A stretch of DNA of 64,000 bases. It comes from Limnoglobus roseus (GTDB lineage: Bacteria > Planctomycetota > Planctomycetia > Gemmatales > Gemmataceae). Made by a program: the position numbers and the translations under genes. The DNA lies in the NCBI RefSeq assembly GCF_008254045.1, contig NZ_CP042425.1, forward strand, positions 682,001 through 746,000, read 5' to 3'. Under the pieces are notes generated by a model. That model ran no database searches, had not been told where the DNA came from, and was given only the letters and a program-made list of their open reading frames with translations. Positions 54,950-63,160 of this stretch are shown here, in pieces (the first letter of the stretch is position 1; the number at the start of each line of letters is the position of its first letter).

Positions 54950-55342
54950 ATGAGCAACGACGACGCTCTTGGCTTGACTTTGCAACTGGTGCCATCGGAA
55001 GGCGAGCCGGATGCTCAACTGCTCAACGATCTGATTCGGCTCGTCAAGCAAGCGATTGTGACGTTCCCACACTCCATGCCTTCAGTCCCGGCCATGCGAC
55101 CCGCAGATGACGCCGAGCGACAGCCTTTGCTCGGCCTGGAGTCGAAGATCAAGCACCACGTCGAACAGGCGAGCGCGGCAAGTCGCACGCTCGTCGAACA
55201 GCGAGCGGTCGCCGCGCAACAGCCGGACGCCGATGCGGAGTTGGCTGAAGAATCGCGAAAGAAAGCTCAGCAAGTCGTCGCGGCCGTTCAGCGGGCTATC
55301 ATGCGGGGTATCCTCGTGAAGATACCCGACGCGACGCCATGA
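54950..55342 (+). CDS. Unknown helical protein, coupled to glnE
   Basis: A 130-residue protein; ATG 54950 lies one base after the previous stop (TAAGATG). It is mostly helical and charged, with a coiled-coil stretch (EQRAVAAQQPDADAELAEES). No signal, no known domain. Its stop overlaps the glnE start (ATGA at 55339), so translation is probably coupled. Confidence 0.6.
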   Translation: MSNDDALGLTLQLVPSEGEPDAQLLNDLIRLVKQAIVTFPHSMPSVPAMRPADDAERQPLLGLESKIKHHVEQASAASRTLVEQRAVAAQQPDADAELAEESRKKAQQVVAAVQRAIMRGILVKIPDATP

Positions 55343-58300
55343 CTCCGAACCTGCCCGCCGTTTCCTTGTCGTCGCTCGGCCCCGAGCGAGCCGCCGCCCT
55401 TTCGCCCCTTCTCGCCCGCCTACTGCCGCTCACCGCCGACCCCGCGATGGCGGCGAACAACCTCGAACGCCTGCTCGCCCAGCCGGCCGCGGAACCGTTC
55501 CTGCCGGCGCTGCTCGACCCCGCGGGGGGCGGGTTGGAGGTCGTGCTGCAACTGCTCGCCACGTCGCAGTTGTTCGCCGATACGCTTGTGCAGTACCCGG
55601 ACGCGCTCGAAATCGTCCTGCGGCCGGCCGGGCGGAACCCCTCCACGGCGGAACTCGTTCAGCAGTTGCAAGCGATGATCGAGGCCGCAACTGACAACAC
55701 GAACGTGCTGCGAGCGTTCCGCCAGTTCCGCCAGACGCAGGTACTGCGCATCGGCATCAACGACGTGATCCGCGACCGGCCGCTCGAGGAGATCACCCGC
55801 GACCTCGCGCGCGTGGCCGATGCCTCGATCCAGGTGGCGTTGCAGTCGGCCCTCCGGAGTGTGTCGCGGAAGTTCGGCACACCGATGGCCGGCCGGTCCC
55901 CCGCCCGACTGGCAGCCCTCGCCTTCGGCAAACTCGGCGGCGACGAACTCAACTACTCGTCCGACCTCGACCTGATGTTCGTCTACGACGAGGACGGTGA
56001 AACGGCCGGCCAGCGCACCAGCACCGTACCGAACGGCGAGTACTTCGCCCGCGTCATCACGGAACTCCTCCGGTTGCTGTCGTCGCACACCGACCGCGGC
56101 TTCGCCTACCGCGTCGACCTGCGGTTGCGGCCCGAAGGCAAGACCGGGCCGCTCGCCCGCAGCCTGGCCAGCACGCGCAGTTATTACGACGTGATGGGCC
56201 GCACGTGGGAGCGGCAGGCGCTCATCAAGGTACGGCCGTGCGGCGGCGACCTCGACCTCGGCCGCGAATTCGTCGCCGCCGTCGAACCGTTCGTCTACCG
56301 GAAGTACTTCAGCTTTTCTGAGATCAACGAGGTGAAGGCCCTGAAGCGGCAGATGGAACTCCGGGCCAACCGAGCCGGCGACGACGACCGCGACGTGAAG
56401 ACCGGCCGCGGCGGCATCCGCGACATCGAGTACACGGTGCAGTTCCTCCAACTGCTCAACGGCGGCGACCTGCGAGCCGTCCACCAGCGGAACACGCTCC
56501 TCGCCCTGGAAAGCCTGGAGATCGCCGGGTGCCTGACCGGCAACGAGAACTATATTCTCGCCGATGCCTACCGCTTCCTGCGGAAGACCGAGCACCGCCT
56601 GCAACTGCTCTTTGACCTCCAAACCCACCGCCTGCCGGCAGGCGAAGCGGAACTGACCAAGTTGGCCCTCCGCATGGGGTACGGACAAGTGCGGAGTGAG
56701 CCGGAAGTGCGGAGTGAGCCGGAAGTGCGGAGTGAGCCGGAGGTGCGGACCGCGGAGCGCGGACCGCGGATTGAAAACGAAGTGTTGGATTTGCGATCCG
56801 AGCTCCGGGCGACGAATCCCCCGCTGACGGCCCAGCGGCGGTCGCCGCTGGACGAGACGAACGACCGCCCGTTGTTGCAGACGCGGACGCTGCTCGTCGA
56901 GCCGTTGGAATTGTTCCTGGCCGACCTCCATGACAAGACCGGCCGCGACCGGGTGATCCTCGACCACTTGTTGCACCAGACGTTCGCGAACGAACAGGGC
57001 GAGGCGGAACCGGAATCGGACCTGATCCTCGACCCGGACGCCGACGATGCCACCGTGCGAGCCGTCCTCGGCCGGTACCCGTTCCGCGACGTGGCCGAGG
57101 CGTACCGGAACCTGTCACGGCTGGCGCACGAGTCGGTGCAGTTCCTCTCGCACCGCCGCTGCCGGCACTTCCTCGCGAGCATCGCCCCGCAACTGCTGCG
57201 AGCCGTCGCCGAGACGCCGGACCCGGACGCGGCCCTGAACAGCCTGGAGCAAGTCACCGCCTCGCTCGGTGCGAAGGCCGTGTTGTACGAACTGTTCAGC
57301 TTCAACCCGGCCACGCTGAAACTGTACGTCGATCTGTGCGCGGGCAGCCCGTTCCTGTCGGGGGTGCTCATCAACAACCCCGGCATGGCCGACGAACTGC
57401 TCGACACGCTAGTACTGAACCAGGCGAGAACGGCCGAGGAACTCCGCGATGAGTTGAACGAACTGCTCCGCGGGGCGACCGACCCGGACCCGATCTTGCA
57501 CAGCTTCCGGGACAAGGAACTGCTCCGCATCGGCGTGGCCGACCTGCTCGGCAAGACGCCGGTGCGGGAGACGACGGCCGCCCTCAGCGACCTGGCCGAC
57601 ACGGTGCTGAACGCCGTCTGTGACCTCGTCGAGCCGCAGGTGCAATTGCGGTACGGGCGGGTGACGCCGGGCTGTCACTACGCGATCATCGGCCTCGGCA
57701 AGCTCGGCGGTCGGGAGATCAGTTACCACAGTGACCTCGACCTGATGCTGGTCTATTCCGAAGACGGCACGACCACCCGCGACGACCCCGGTGACACGAC
57801 GACGAACCAGCACTACTTCACGGAACTGCTGCAAAAGGTGATCCAATCGCTGAGCCGCGTGGGGCCGCAGGGCCGGCTGTACGCCGTAGACGTGCGGCTG
57901 CGGCCGACCGGCAAGTCGGGCAGCCTCGTGCTGCCGCTGACTGAGTTCGAGCGGTACTTCTCGGAAGAGGGCTGCCAACTGTGGGAACGGCAGGCCATGA
58001 CGCGGGCGCGTATCGTCCGCGGCAGTTCGCGGTTCGCGGAGCCGATTCGCACGTCCGCCCTCGGCCCGGCATGGTGCCCGGACTGGGCGGGCGAGATTCG
58101 GGCGATGCGAACGAAGCTCGAAGCGAAGGCCGGAGCGCACAACGTCAAGCGCAGCCGCGGCGGCCTTACGGACGTGGAGTTCCTGGTGCAGTGGCAGCAA
58201 CTGAAGCACGGCCGCGACCGCCCGGAAATCCTGCAGCCGAACGTGTGGGACGCCCTCGACGCCCTGCACGCGGCCGGCCTGATCGCCGACGACACCGCGG

Positions 58301-58509
58301 TGACGCTGCACGCGGGGTACTCGTTCCTGCGGTCGGTGGAAGCCCGGCTGCGGATCGTGACCGACCGGCCGCTGATCGAACTGCCGGAATCGCGGGAGGA
58401 GTGCGAAAAGCTCGCCCGGCGGCTCGGCTTCGAATCGAGCGCGAAGTTCCTGGCGGAAGTGGACCGCGTGATGGCCGAGATCCGAGCCGTGTTCGGGGCG
58501 TTGACATGA
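55339..58509 (+). CDS. glnE: Bifunctional glutamine synthetase adenylyltransferase/deadenylase GlnE
   Basis: A 1056-residue enzyme with two nucleotidyltransferase halves: GKLGGDELNYSSDLDLMF (about residue 197) and GKLGGREISYHSDLDLML (about 787), both with intact Asp-x-Asp, each followed by a helical domain. GlnE adds or removes AMP on glutamine synthetase in response to PII. Between the halves (residues 451-500) is an insert with three 18-bp repeats coding VRSEPE, followed by low-complexity sequence; it keeps the frame. Length is slightly more than the usual 950-1000. It overlaps neighbours on both sides by four bases. Confidence 0.93.
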   Translation: MTPNLPAVSLSSLGPERAAALSPLLARLLPLTADPAMAANNLERLLAQPAAEPFLPALLDPAGGGLEVVLQLLATSQLFADTLVQYPDALEIVLRPAGRNPSTAELVQQLQAMIEAATDNTNVLRAFRQFRQTQVLRIGINDVIRDRPLEEITRDLARVADASIQVALQSALRSVSRKFGTPMAGRSPARLAALAFGKLGGDELNYSSDLDLMFVYDEDGETAGQRTSTVPNGEYFARVITELLRLLSSHTDRGFAYRVDLRLRPEGKTGPLARSLASTRSYYDVMGRTWERQALIKVRPCGGDLDLGREFVAAVEPFVYRKYFSFSEINEVKALKRQMELRANRAGDDDRDVKTGRGGIRDIEYTVQFLQLLNGGDLRAVHQRNTLLALESLEIAGCLTGNENYILADAYRFLRKTEHRLQLLFDLQTHRLPAGEAELTKLALRMGYGQVRSEPEVRSEPEVRSEPEVRTAERGPRIENEVLDLRSELRATNPPLTAQRRSPLDETNDRPLLQTRTLLVEPLELFLADLHDKTGRDRVILDHLLHQTFANEQGEAEPESDLILDPDADDATVRAVLGRYPFRDVAEAYRNLSRLAHESVQFLSHRRCRHFLASIAPQLLRAVAETPDPDAALNSLEQVTASLGAKAVLYELFSFNPATLKLYVDLCAGSPFLSGVLINNPGMADELLDTLVLNQARTAEELRDELNELLRGATDPDPILHSFRDKELLRIGVADLLGKTPVRETTAALSDLADTVLNAVCDLVEPQVQLRYGRVTPGCHYAIIGLGKLGGREISYHSDLDLMLVYSEDGTTTRDDPGDTTTNQHYFTELLQKVIQSLSRVGPQGRLYAVDVRLRPTGKSGSLVLPLTEFERYFSEEGCQLWERQAMTRARIVRGSSRFAEPIRTSALGPAWCPDWAGEIRAMRTKLEAKAGAHNVKRSRGGLTDVEFLVQWQQLKHGRDRPEILQPNVWDALDALHAAGLIADDTAVTLHAGYSFLRSVEARLRIVTDRPLIELPESREECEKLARRLGFESSAKFLAEVDRVMAEIRAVFGALT
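56689..56742 (+). repeat. Three tandem 18-bp repeats within glnE
   Basis: Units GTGCGGAGTGAGCCGGAA at 56689-56706, 56707-56724 and 56725-56742 (the last base of unit 3 is G). They encode VRSEPE three times in the linker of GlnE. The following 70 bases keep similar words (GTGCGGACC, GCGGAGCGC). Confidence 0.9.
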
Positions 58510-59777
58510 CCGACCGCGAAGCGTTCATCACCGCGATTGCCGCCGACCCGGACGCCGACGCGCCGCGGCTGGTGTACGCCGACTTCCTGGAGGAGCACGG
58601 CGACGCCGCCCGCGCCGGCTTCATCCGTGACCAAGTGCGGCTCGCGAAGCTGCGGCCCGACAGCGACGAGTACCGCCAACTCTTCCGCCGCACGGCCGAC
58701 ACGCTGAGGGCGAACCTGCCGGCGTGGATTCAGAGCCTGTGCGACCGCTTTGGCTCTCCCACTAATTGGAAGCCGATCCGTCAGCCCGGCCGAGGGCTGC
58801 ATGTGGAAATTGTCGCCGGCCCTGTCCCGCGTGGGTTTGCGGACGTACGAGACGTATTACAAGCGGTTTCTTTTGATCGCGGATTCATTGTTAGCCTGAG
58901 CGGCCTGTTTCTAACGAAAGAGGACGTGATGCAACTGGCCGAAACGCTCTGTGAGAACCCGATCACCCGCCTTTCTTTGGGACCAGTCGATCCGACCGTA
59001 TGGAATACGGCCGCAGTCGCCCCGTTGAACCAAATTCGTTCGTTGATCCTACGCAAGCCGCTCAATGCCGACGTGACATTGAGGGTGTTCTCCGAATGGC
59101 CGTGGCCGAATTTCCAACGCCTTTCGTTGGTCCGATCAACGGCGGAAAGCATAATGGCCCTGTGCCAAACCCCCGTTGCGAAGCGGCTCGTCGGCATGCG
59201 AATGGAACTCAACCGGCAAGCCATCGCAGCACTTAATCGCTTTCCGCTCGATGACCGCCTTCAAGAATTCGCGGTGTCCCGACCGGAATACGCGCTCAAT
59301 CATGCGGAACGACAGCAAGCCGTAACGCAACTTCAAGCGGTCGCCTTCCGCCCCACGCTCAAACGGCTCGACCTGACCGGCTGCACGATCGGCGACCGCG
59401 GGCTGGCGACGTTCGCCCGCGGCGACGTGTGGATTCGCCTGAAGGCCCTGGTGCTGGACCGCAACCGGTTCGGCGACCCCGGCTGGCGGGACTTCGTTCG
59501 CAGTCGCCGCACGCCGGAGCTGAAGTTGCTGAGCGCGAGCCGGAACTTCATGACGAACGACGGAGCCGTTCGGCTCGCTCAATCGCCGCTCGCCGCGACG
59601 CTGGAGTACGTGGACCTACGCGGCAACCGCATCGACGGCAAAGGCGCCCTCGCGTTGGCTCGGGCACTCGGCGACAGTCCGCTGAAGAAGTTGCTGCTGG
59701 CCGGCAACCCAATCCGCGAGAAGGATGCCGAGATGGTGCGGAAGATTCTCGGCGAGAGGGTGGACATCGGCGGGTAG
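58506..59777 (+). CDS. TIGR02996 repeat-companion protein with leucine-rich repeats
   Basis: A 423-residue protein opening with the Gemmata-type TIGR02996 domain (MTDREAFITAIAADPDADAPRLVYADFLEEHGDAARAGFIRDQ is the typical pattern, split here at residues 1-43). The rest is leucine-rich: LKRLDLTGCTIGDRGLATF, LKALVLDRNRFGDPGW, LEYVDLRGNRIDGKGALAL, LKKLLLAGNPIREKD. Such proteins are numerous in this lineage; their partners are unknown. It overlaps glnE by four bases. A palindromic terminator follows. Confidence 0.85.
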   Translation: MTDREAFITAIAADPDADAPRLVYADFLEEHGDAARAGFIRDQVRLAKLRPDSDEYRQLFRRTADTLRANLPAWIQSLCDRFGSPTNWKPIRQPGRGLHVEIVAGPVPRGFADVRDVLQAVSFDRGFIVSLSGLFLTKEDVMQLAETLCENPITRLSLGPVDPTVWNTAAVAPLNQIRSLILRKPLNADVTLRVFSEWPWPNFQRLSLVRSTAESIMALCQTPVAKRLVGMRMELNRQAIAALNRFPLDDRLQEFAVSRPEYALNHAERQQAVTQLQAVAFRPTLKRLDLTGCTIGDRGLATFARGDVWIRLKALVLDRNRFGDPGWRDFVRSRRTPELKLLSASRNFMTNDGAVRLAQSPLAATLEYVDLRGNRIDGKGALALARALGDSPLKKLLLAGNPIREKDAEMVRKILGERVDIGG

Positions 59778-59785
59778 GGTAACGC

Positions 59786-59815
59786 AAAGCCCACCCGTCG
59801 CGACGGGTGGGCTTT
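59786..59815. terminator. 30-bp palindrome terminator, copy 2
   Basis: A perfect 30-bp palindrome with arm AAAGCCCACCCGTCG, nine bases after the TIGR02996 gene stop and before the convergent radical SAM gene. Confidence 0.8.
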
Positions 59816-59860
59816 CAGTCCCTCCCGTTTGCGGGAAGGATCAATTCAGCAGCAAGTCTG

Positions 59861-61708
59861 TCACCCCCCGCAGCCGGTCGGCTCGCCGCCGACGGCGTCG
59901 GCCATCACCTTCAGTTGGATCACGCTCCGCTCTTGTTCTTTCTCCAGGTACGCCCGGCCCTTCTTCACGTTGACATGGTCCCACGGCAGGCGCTCGCCCA
60001 TCGGCCGTTGGCGGTGGCTGTAGAACGGCACGTCGATGTTGCAGTCGCGGAATGCCTTCCACCACAACTCGGCGTTGAAGCACTCCCGCCAGCCGTCCAT
60101 GCGGGCGCCACGCTTCCAGGCTTCGTAGAGGCCCGGCGACACGCGGCGGTCGCCGCGGGTGAGGATGCCTTCCAGCAAGCTCGTCTCGATGTCGTGCTGC
60201 TTCACCTTCACCGTCTTCATCCGCTTCTTGCGGTGCAGGTAGTCGCCGGCCCAGTGGAAATATTCTCGGCTGGCCATGCCGTTCCACTGGTACGGCGTAT
60301 GCGGCTTCGGCACGAAGTTCGACACGCTGGCCGTCACGTCCTTGTACCGGCCAGTGACTTCGCGGCTGATCTGGCCGATCGTCTCGGCCATCTCGACGAT
60401 GCCATCGAGATCGACTTCGCGCTCGCCGGGTAGGCCGCAGAGGAAGTAGAGCTTCACCTTCTGCCAGCCGTTCTTGAATGCCTCGCGGCAGCCGACGTAC
60501 AGGTCCTCGTTCTTGATCCGCTTGCGGATCTGTTCGCGCATGTCGTCGCGGGCGACTTCGGGGGCGAGCGTCAGACCGGCCTTCCGCACGCCCTGGATCA
60601 GGCTCGGCAGACTGCGGAGTTGGTGGTTGATGCGAAGGCTCGGCAGCGACACGTTCACACCCAGCGGCGTGAAGACTTCGTGCATCCGCTTAACCAACTC
60701 TTCGAAGTGCGGGTAGTCGCTGGTGCTGAGCGAGAGCAGGCTGATCTCGTTCGTGCCGGTGTTGCGGTAGGTTTCGAGGGCCGACTGCACGATCATCTCG
60801 ACCGACCGCATCCGCAGCGGCCGCTTGATGACCGTGCTCTGGCAGAACCGGCACTGGTGCGGGCAGCCGCGCATGATCTCGATGGCAAGGCGGTCGTGCG
60901 GCGTTTGCACGAACGAGACGACCGGCTTCGTCGGCAGCGGGATCGCGTCGAAGTCACAGTTGATCGTGCAGGAGGCAATCTCCGTCGGCACGTCCGACCG
61001 CGTGCGGTTGACGGCCGCGATGGTGCCGTCGGCGTGGTAGTCGAATTCGTAGAAGACCGGGGCATACGCCCACGGGCTGCACGCGGCGACTTCCGCGAGC
61101 ATCTCCAGCCGGCGGCGGTATGTGTTGTCGCCGTCGCGGATCGCGCGTTCCTTCAACTCGACCCACTTGTTCATCACGTGCGGCAGCGATTGTTCGCCGT
61201 CGCCGATGATGAAGAGATCGACGAACGGCGCGAGCAACTCCGGGTTCTGCGCGCCGGGGCCGCCGGCGATTACGAGCGGATCGCTCACGAGCCGTTCGTT
61301 CGACCAGACGGGGATGCCGCCGAGGTCGAGCATGTTCAACAAGTTCGTGTAGCAGACTTCGTACTGAAGGCTGAAGCCGACGACGTCGAACTGGTGCAAC
61401 GGCGTGAACGTCTCCAAGCCGTAGAGCGGCAGGCCGCCATTGCGCAGCACGCCCTCGAAGTCGAGCCACGGAGCGAACGCGCGTTCGCAGGCCCACTGCG
61501 GGTCGTTGTTCATGATCGTGTAGAGCACCTGCAACCCGTGGTGGCTCATGCCGATCGTGTACGCATCGGGGAACGCGAGGCAGAGTTTGCCGCGGACTTG
61601 ACGGTGGTCCTTCACGACGCTGTTGATCTCGCCGCCGACGTACTGGGCGGGAGTCTTCACCCGCGGCAGGTGACGAACGACTTCATCCTTGAGCGTGGTG
61701 TTCAGCAT
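59861..61708 (-). CDS. B12-binding-type radical SAM protein, TIGR03960-like
   Basis: A 615-residue protein. The N-terminal half is a cobalamin-binding-like Rossmann domain (CLAFPDAYTIGMSHHGLQVLY ... PLVIAGGPGAQNPE), followed by the radical SAM site GCPHQCRFCQ (Cys-x3-Cys-x2-Cys). The C-terminal portion carries the family's FVPKPHTPYQWNGMASREYF segment. Members form the conserved TIGR03960 group, often beside a TIGR03936 partner, with proposed roles in tRNA or ribosome-linked modification not yet settled. Here no such partner is adjacent. Confidence 0.85.
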   Translation of the reverse strand: MLNTTLKDEVVRHLPRVKTPAQYVGGEINSVVKDHRQVRGKLCLAFPDAYTIGMSHHGLQVLYTIMNNDPQWACERAFAPWLDFEGVLRNGGLPLYGLETFTPLHQFDVVGFSLQYEVCYTNLLNMLDLGGIPVWSNERLVSDPLVIAGGPGAQNPELLAPFVDLFIIGDGEQSLPHVMNKWVELKERAIRDGDNTYRRRLEMLAEVAACSPWAYAPVFYEFDYHADGTIAAVNRTRSDVPTEIASCTINCDFDAIPLPTKPVVSFVQTPHDRLAIEIMRGCPHQCRFCQSTVIKRPLRMRSVEMIVQSALETYRNTGTNEISLLSLSTSDYPHFEELVKRMHEVFTPLGVNVSLPSLRINHQLRSLPSLIQGVRKAGLTLAPEVARDDMREQIRKRIKNEDLYVGCREAFKNGWQKVKLYFLCGLPGEREVDLDGIVEMAETIGQISREVTGRYKDVTASVSNFVPKPHTPYQWNGMASREYFHWAGDYLHRKKRMKTVKVKQHDIETSLLEGILTRGDRRVSPGLYEAWKRGARMDGWRECFNAELWWKAFRDCNIDVPFYSHRQRPMGERLPWDHVNVKKGRAYLEKEQERSVIQLKVMADAVGGEPTGCGG

Positions 61709-61750
61709 CGCGGCAGACTCCGGGTGTGGCAGCAGTCATCATAGACGGAA

Positions 61751-61780
61751 AAAGCCCACCCGTCGCGACGGGTGGGCTTT
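61751..61780. terminator. 30-bp palindrome terminator, copy 3
   Basis: The same perfect palindrome (arm AAAGCCCACCCGTCG) between the ORFan at 61802 and the radical SAM gene, both on the minus strand; A- and T-runs flank it. Confidence 0.8.
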
Positions 61781-61801
61781 CGGGTTGTTCGTGAAAAGCC
61801 G

Positions 61802-62272
61802 TTACAGCCGGTCGAAGCGGTGAACGAGGCGGCGGCTGTTAATGTCGAGGGCTTCGAGGATGCCGATGACGGGTTCGAGCGGAATCGAGTTCGCCTTCGC
61901 CCAACAGATGATGTTCAGGTTTTCTTGCCCGCACTTCAGGCGGTCGAGGATGGGGCCGATCAGGTCTTGCTGATCCTGGAACTGCTGTTCGAGAAGGCCG
62001 AAATCACCGCGGTCGAGTTCGATCCAGAAACACTTGCCTTGCAGGTGTTCGAGCCACTTGGCCCGGAGGTAGCCGGTCCAGTGGACGCGGACCCAATTTT
62101 GGATGGCAGTTTCGCCGAGGTCGTAGCCAACTTTTTCGCTCTCGATCCACTTGAACTTGGCTTCTTCGCCGCGACAGTGGTCGTGAATGCTTTGCTTGGG
62201 AACGTTCGCGGGTGCAGTGGCGGTCATCCGTGGCACGGCTGCGGGGTCGCAGCTCACCTCACCAGTATTCAT
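61802..62272 (-). CDS. Unknown conserved-looking protein
   Basis: A 156-residue protein if it starts at ATG 62272; starts at 62332, 62281 and 62227 are also open and none has a ribosome site. The core has a compact alpha/beta look (KFKWIESEKVGYDLGETAIQNWVRVHW, GKCFWIELDRGDFGLLEQQF, LKCGQENLNIICWAKANSIPLEP) with many aromatic and acidic residues, and ends in DINSRRLVHRFDRL. It does not resemble a family I can name. A TATAAT promoter lies upstream. Confidence 0.6.
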   Translation of the reverse strand: MNTGEVSCDPAAVPRMTATAPANVPKQSIHDHCRGEEAKFKWIESEKVGYDLGETAIQNWVRVHWTGYLRAKWLEHLQGKCFWIELDRGDFGLLEQQFQDQQDLIGPILDRLKCGQENLNIICWAKANSIPLEPVIGILEALDINSRRLVHRFDRL

Positions 62273-62357
62273 GGCAACCATGGTACACGAGCCGTTGAGG
62301 AGAGGAACGGATCGCACCCCCCGACCACGCATCGGCGGGATGAATTAGGAATTATTC

Positions 62358-62387
62358 ATTATACTAGACGAATTACACGTCGGGCAA
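62358..62387 (-). promoter_or_regulatory. Promoter with consensus -10 for the ORFan at 61802
   Basis: On the minus strand TTGCCC (62382-62387), 18 bases and a perfect TATAAT (62358-62363), in an AT-rich gap between the SDR stop and the ORFan. The transcript would start near 62351. Confidence 0.5.
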
Positions 62388-62395
62388 GTTCCATT

Positions 62396-63160
62396 TTACT
62401 TCGCGGTATATCCGCCGTCCACGAATAGCGTGGTGCCGGTCACATAACTGCCCGCGTCGCTCGCTAACATTAACGCTGGGCCGACCAGTTCTTGCGCCTG
62501 CGCCCACCGGCCGAGGGCGGTGTGGTCCGCAAATGCTTGTTTTTCCCCATCGGACAGTACGGACATCGGCAAATCGGTCAAAAATGGCCCGGGAGCCAGG
62601 CAATTCACGGTAATTCCGAAAGGCCCGAGGTCCAGGGCGGACGCCCGCGTGAAGCCCATCAGGGCCGATTTCGTGGCGGAGTATACATTTCGTCCCGCCT
62701 TTGAAACTTGTCCAAAAATGGACGAAATGTGAATCACCCGCCCCCATTTGCGCTCCTTCATCTGCGGTACGAGCGCCCGCGTGATCGCCATGCACGACGA
62801 CAGGTTCACCTCGATCAGGCGGTCCCACACGTCGTCGCTGATCTCGTCGACCGGTTGCGGGTGGTTCGTCCCGGCGTTGTTAATGACGATGTCGATCTTG
62901 CCCATCTTCGCCAGAGCGTCGGCGGCCATTTGTTTGACCTGCTCGCGGTCGGCCATGTCGCAGACGAAGTACGCCCCGCAGCGGTGGATGCCGAGCAGAA
63001 TCTTGTCCAGCGAACTCTTGAGCTGTTCCTCGGTGCGGGCCGCGATGACGATGTCCGCCCCTGCCTCGGCCAGCCCGCGGGCCATCGCCAGGCCGAGGCC
63101 CTTGTTGCCCCCGGTGACGAGGGCGACTTTGCCGGTCAGATCGAACAAGGGGAGTTTCAT
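62396..63160 (-). CDS. Short-chain dehydrogenase/reductase
   Basis: A 254-residue classical SDR. Cofactor motif TGGNKGLG (about 16-23), NNAG (about 93-96), the catalytic Ser in HISSIFG and YSATK for Tyr and Lys. The acidic residue after the second strand is replaced by Arg (AARTEEQ), so NADPH is the likely cofactor. It overlaps the upstream membrane protein gene by four bases, suggesting co-translation and perhaps a shared sugar or lipid pathway. Confidence 0.9.
   Translation of the reverse strand: MKLPLFDLTGKVALVTGGNKGLGLAMARGLAEAGADIVIAARTEEQLKSSLDKILLGIHRCGAYFVCDMADREQVKQMAADALAKMGKIDIVINNAGTNHPQPVDEISDDVWDRLIEVNLSSCMAITRALVPQMKERKWGRVIHISSIFGQVSKAGRNVYSATKSALMGFTRASALDLGPFGITVNCLAPGPFLTDLPMSVLSDGEKQAFADHTALGRWAQAQELVGPALMLASDAGSYVTGTTLFVDGGYTAK

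Noticed and set aside
56689..56742. CRISPR-like repeats
   Set aside because: 18-bp units are directly abutted with no spacers and lie in frame inside glnE.
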